From assembly GCA_900553675.1 (NCBI GenBank), contig USEH01000013.1:1-22339 (forward strand): a stretch of DNA of 22,339 nt, written 5' to 3'. The position numbers were made by a program, and so were the translations under genes. This DNA comes from an uncultured Ruminococcus sp. Lineage in GTDB: Bacteria; Bacillota; Clostridia; Oscillospirales; Ruminococcaceae. This document shows positions 22,257 through 22,339 of this stretch, in pieces. Below the pieces are notes generated by a model. The model searched no databases. It saw only the letters and a list, made by a program, of their open reading frames with translations, and was not told the DNA's origin. Every line of letters begins with the position of its first letter. Within the stretch, counting starts at the first letter, position 1.

Positions 22257-22339
22257 CTAACCGCCAACGACGGAGGAAAGGCACTGTGCGGCGGCAAACA
22301 AAAGTACGACGATTACAAATGATATGCCGCCGTCTCTCC
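22257..22339 (-). CDS. Possible 3' end of a small hydrophobic protein (cut by window edge)
   Basis: On the minus strand a frame open at the window edge gives 26 codons, with GGISFVIVVLLFAAAQCL and then SSVVGG before TAG. It looks like a short membrane segment with codon use like the neighbours. The other two frames give arginine-rich or quickly closed reads. Too short to be sure. The 22174-22256 stretch between it and the repeat shows only small palindromes such as CTGCAATTGCAG (22205-22216). Confidence 0.35.
   Translation of the reverse strand, partial: RDGGISFVIVVLLFAAAQCLSSVVGG

Noticed and set aside
1..22339. CRISPR arrays, tRNA or rRNA genes, and transposase genes
   Set aside because: No regularly spaced direct repeats, no tRNA/rRNA signatures and no transposase motifs were seen on either strand.

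Overview
The window looks like chromosomal DNA of an anaerobic Gram-positive bacterium of the class Clostridia, most like Oscillospiraceae/Ruminococcaceae. The grounds are the gene content (argCJBD, a NrdD-tail small protein, serial sigma/DUF4179-type anti-sigma pairs, a membrane-anchored GH25 muramidase), strong AGGAGG-type ribosome sites, sigma-A promoters of the TTGACA-N17-TATAAT kind, and frequent intrinsic terminators. The assignment is by resemblance; no database was searched.

Layout. (1) 1-223: 3' end of a ZIP-type metal transporter. (2) 224-735: non-coding, with a striking nested palindrome that can fold into a multi-arm cloverleaf (271-478), a terminator, and the argC promoter with a candidate ArgR box. 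(3) 736-5010, plus strand: argC-argJ-argB-argD, making ornithine precursors through the cyclic acetyl pathway; argB and argD overlap by one base. (4) 5052-7684, minus strand: a 51-residue Cys-rich protein, then (in transcription order) methyltransferase, GNAT, cytidine/blasticidin-deaminase-like protein and GNAT, a block resembling an acquired resistance/modification cassette. (5) 7792-10606, minus: an ECF-like sigma factor followed by a one-TM protein with a long extracellular beta-propeller, probably its membrane regulator. (6) 10607-11031: non-coding, with a promoter plus three hairpins and a U-run (candidate small RNA), phased A-tracts and a long inverted repeat. (7) 11032-13772, minus: a GT2 membrane glycosyltransferase and an aspartate-type aminotransferase, each with its own promoter. 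(8) 14079-15616, plus: a GH25 muramidase, and an 88-residue protein like the C-terminal tail of anaerobic ribonucleotide reductase whose promoter carries two well-spaced NrdR-box-like sites. (9) 15735-21900, minus: three consecutive sigma/anti-sigma pairs, each followed by a terminator. (10) 22011-22339: a terminator, a palindromic repeat-like element, and possibly the end of another small membrane protein.

The most distinctive part is the triplicated sigma/anti-sigma array. All three sigma genes appear to start at an aligned TTG codon and share a hairpin/loop motif about 30 nt upstream. The middle sigma gene is frameshifted in its region-4 helix-turn-helix. Two of the three anti-sigma proteins are close paralogues that differ strongly in cysteine content, and a divergent in-frame copy of a DUF4179-gene tail sits just after one stop codon. 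With the sigma/beta-propeller pair, the window holds four sigma factors, which suggests a locus for diversifying surface sensing.
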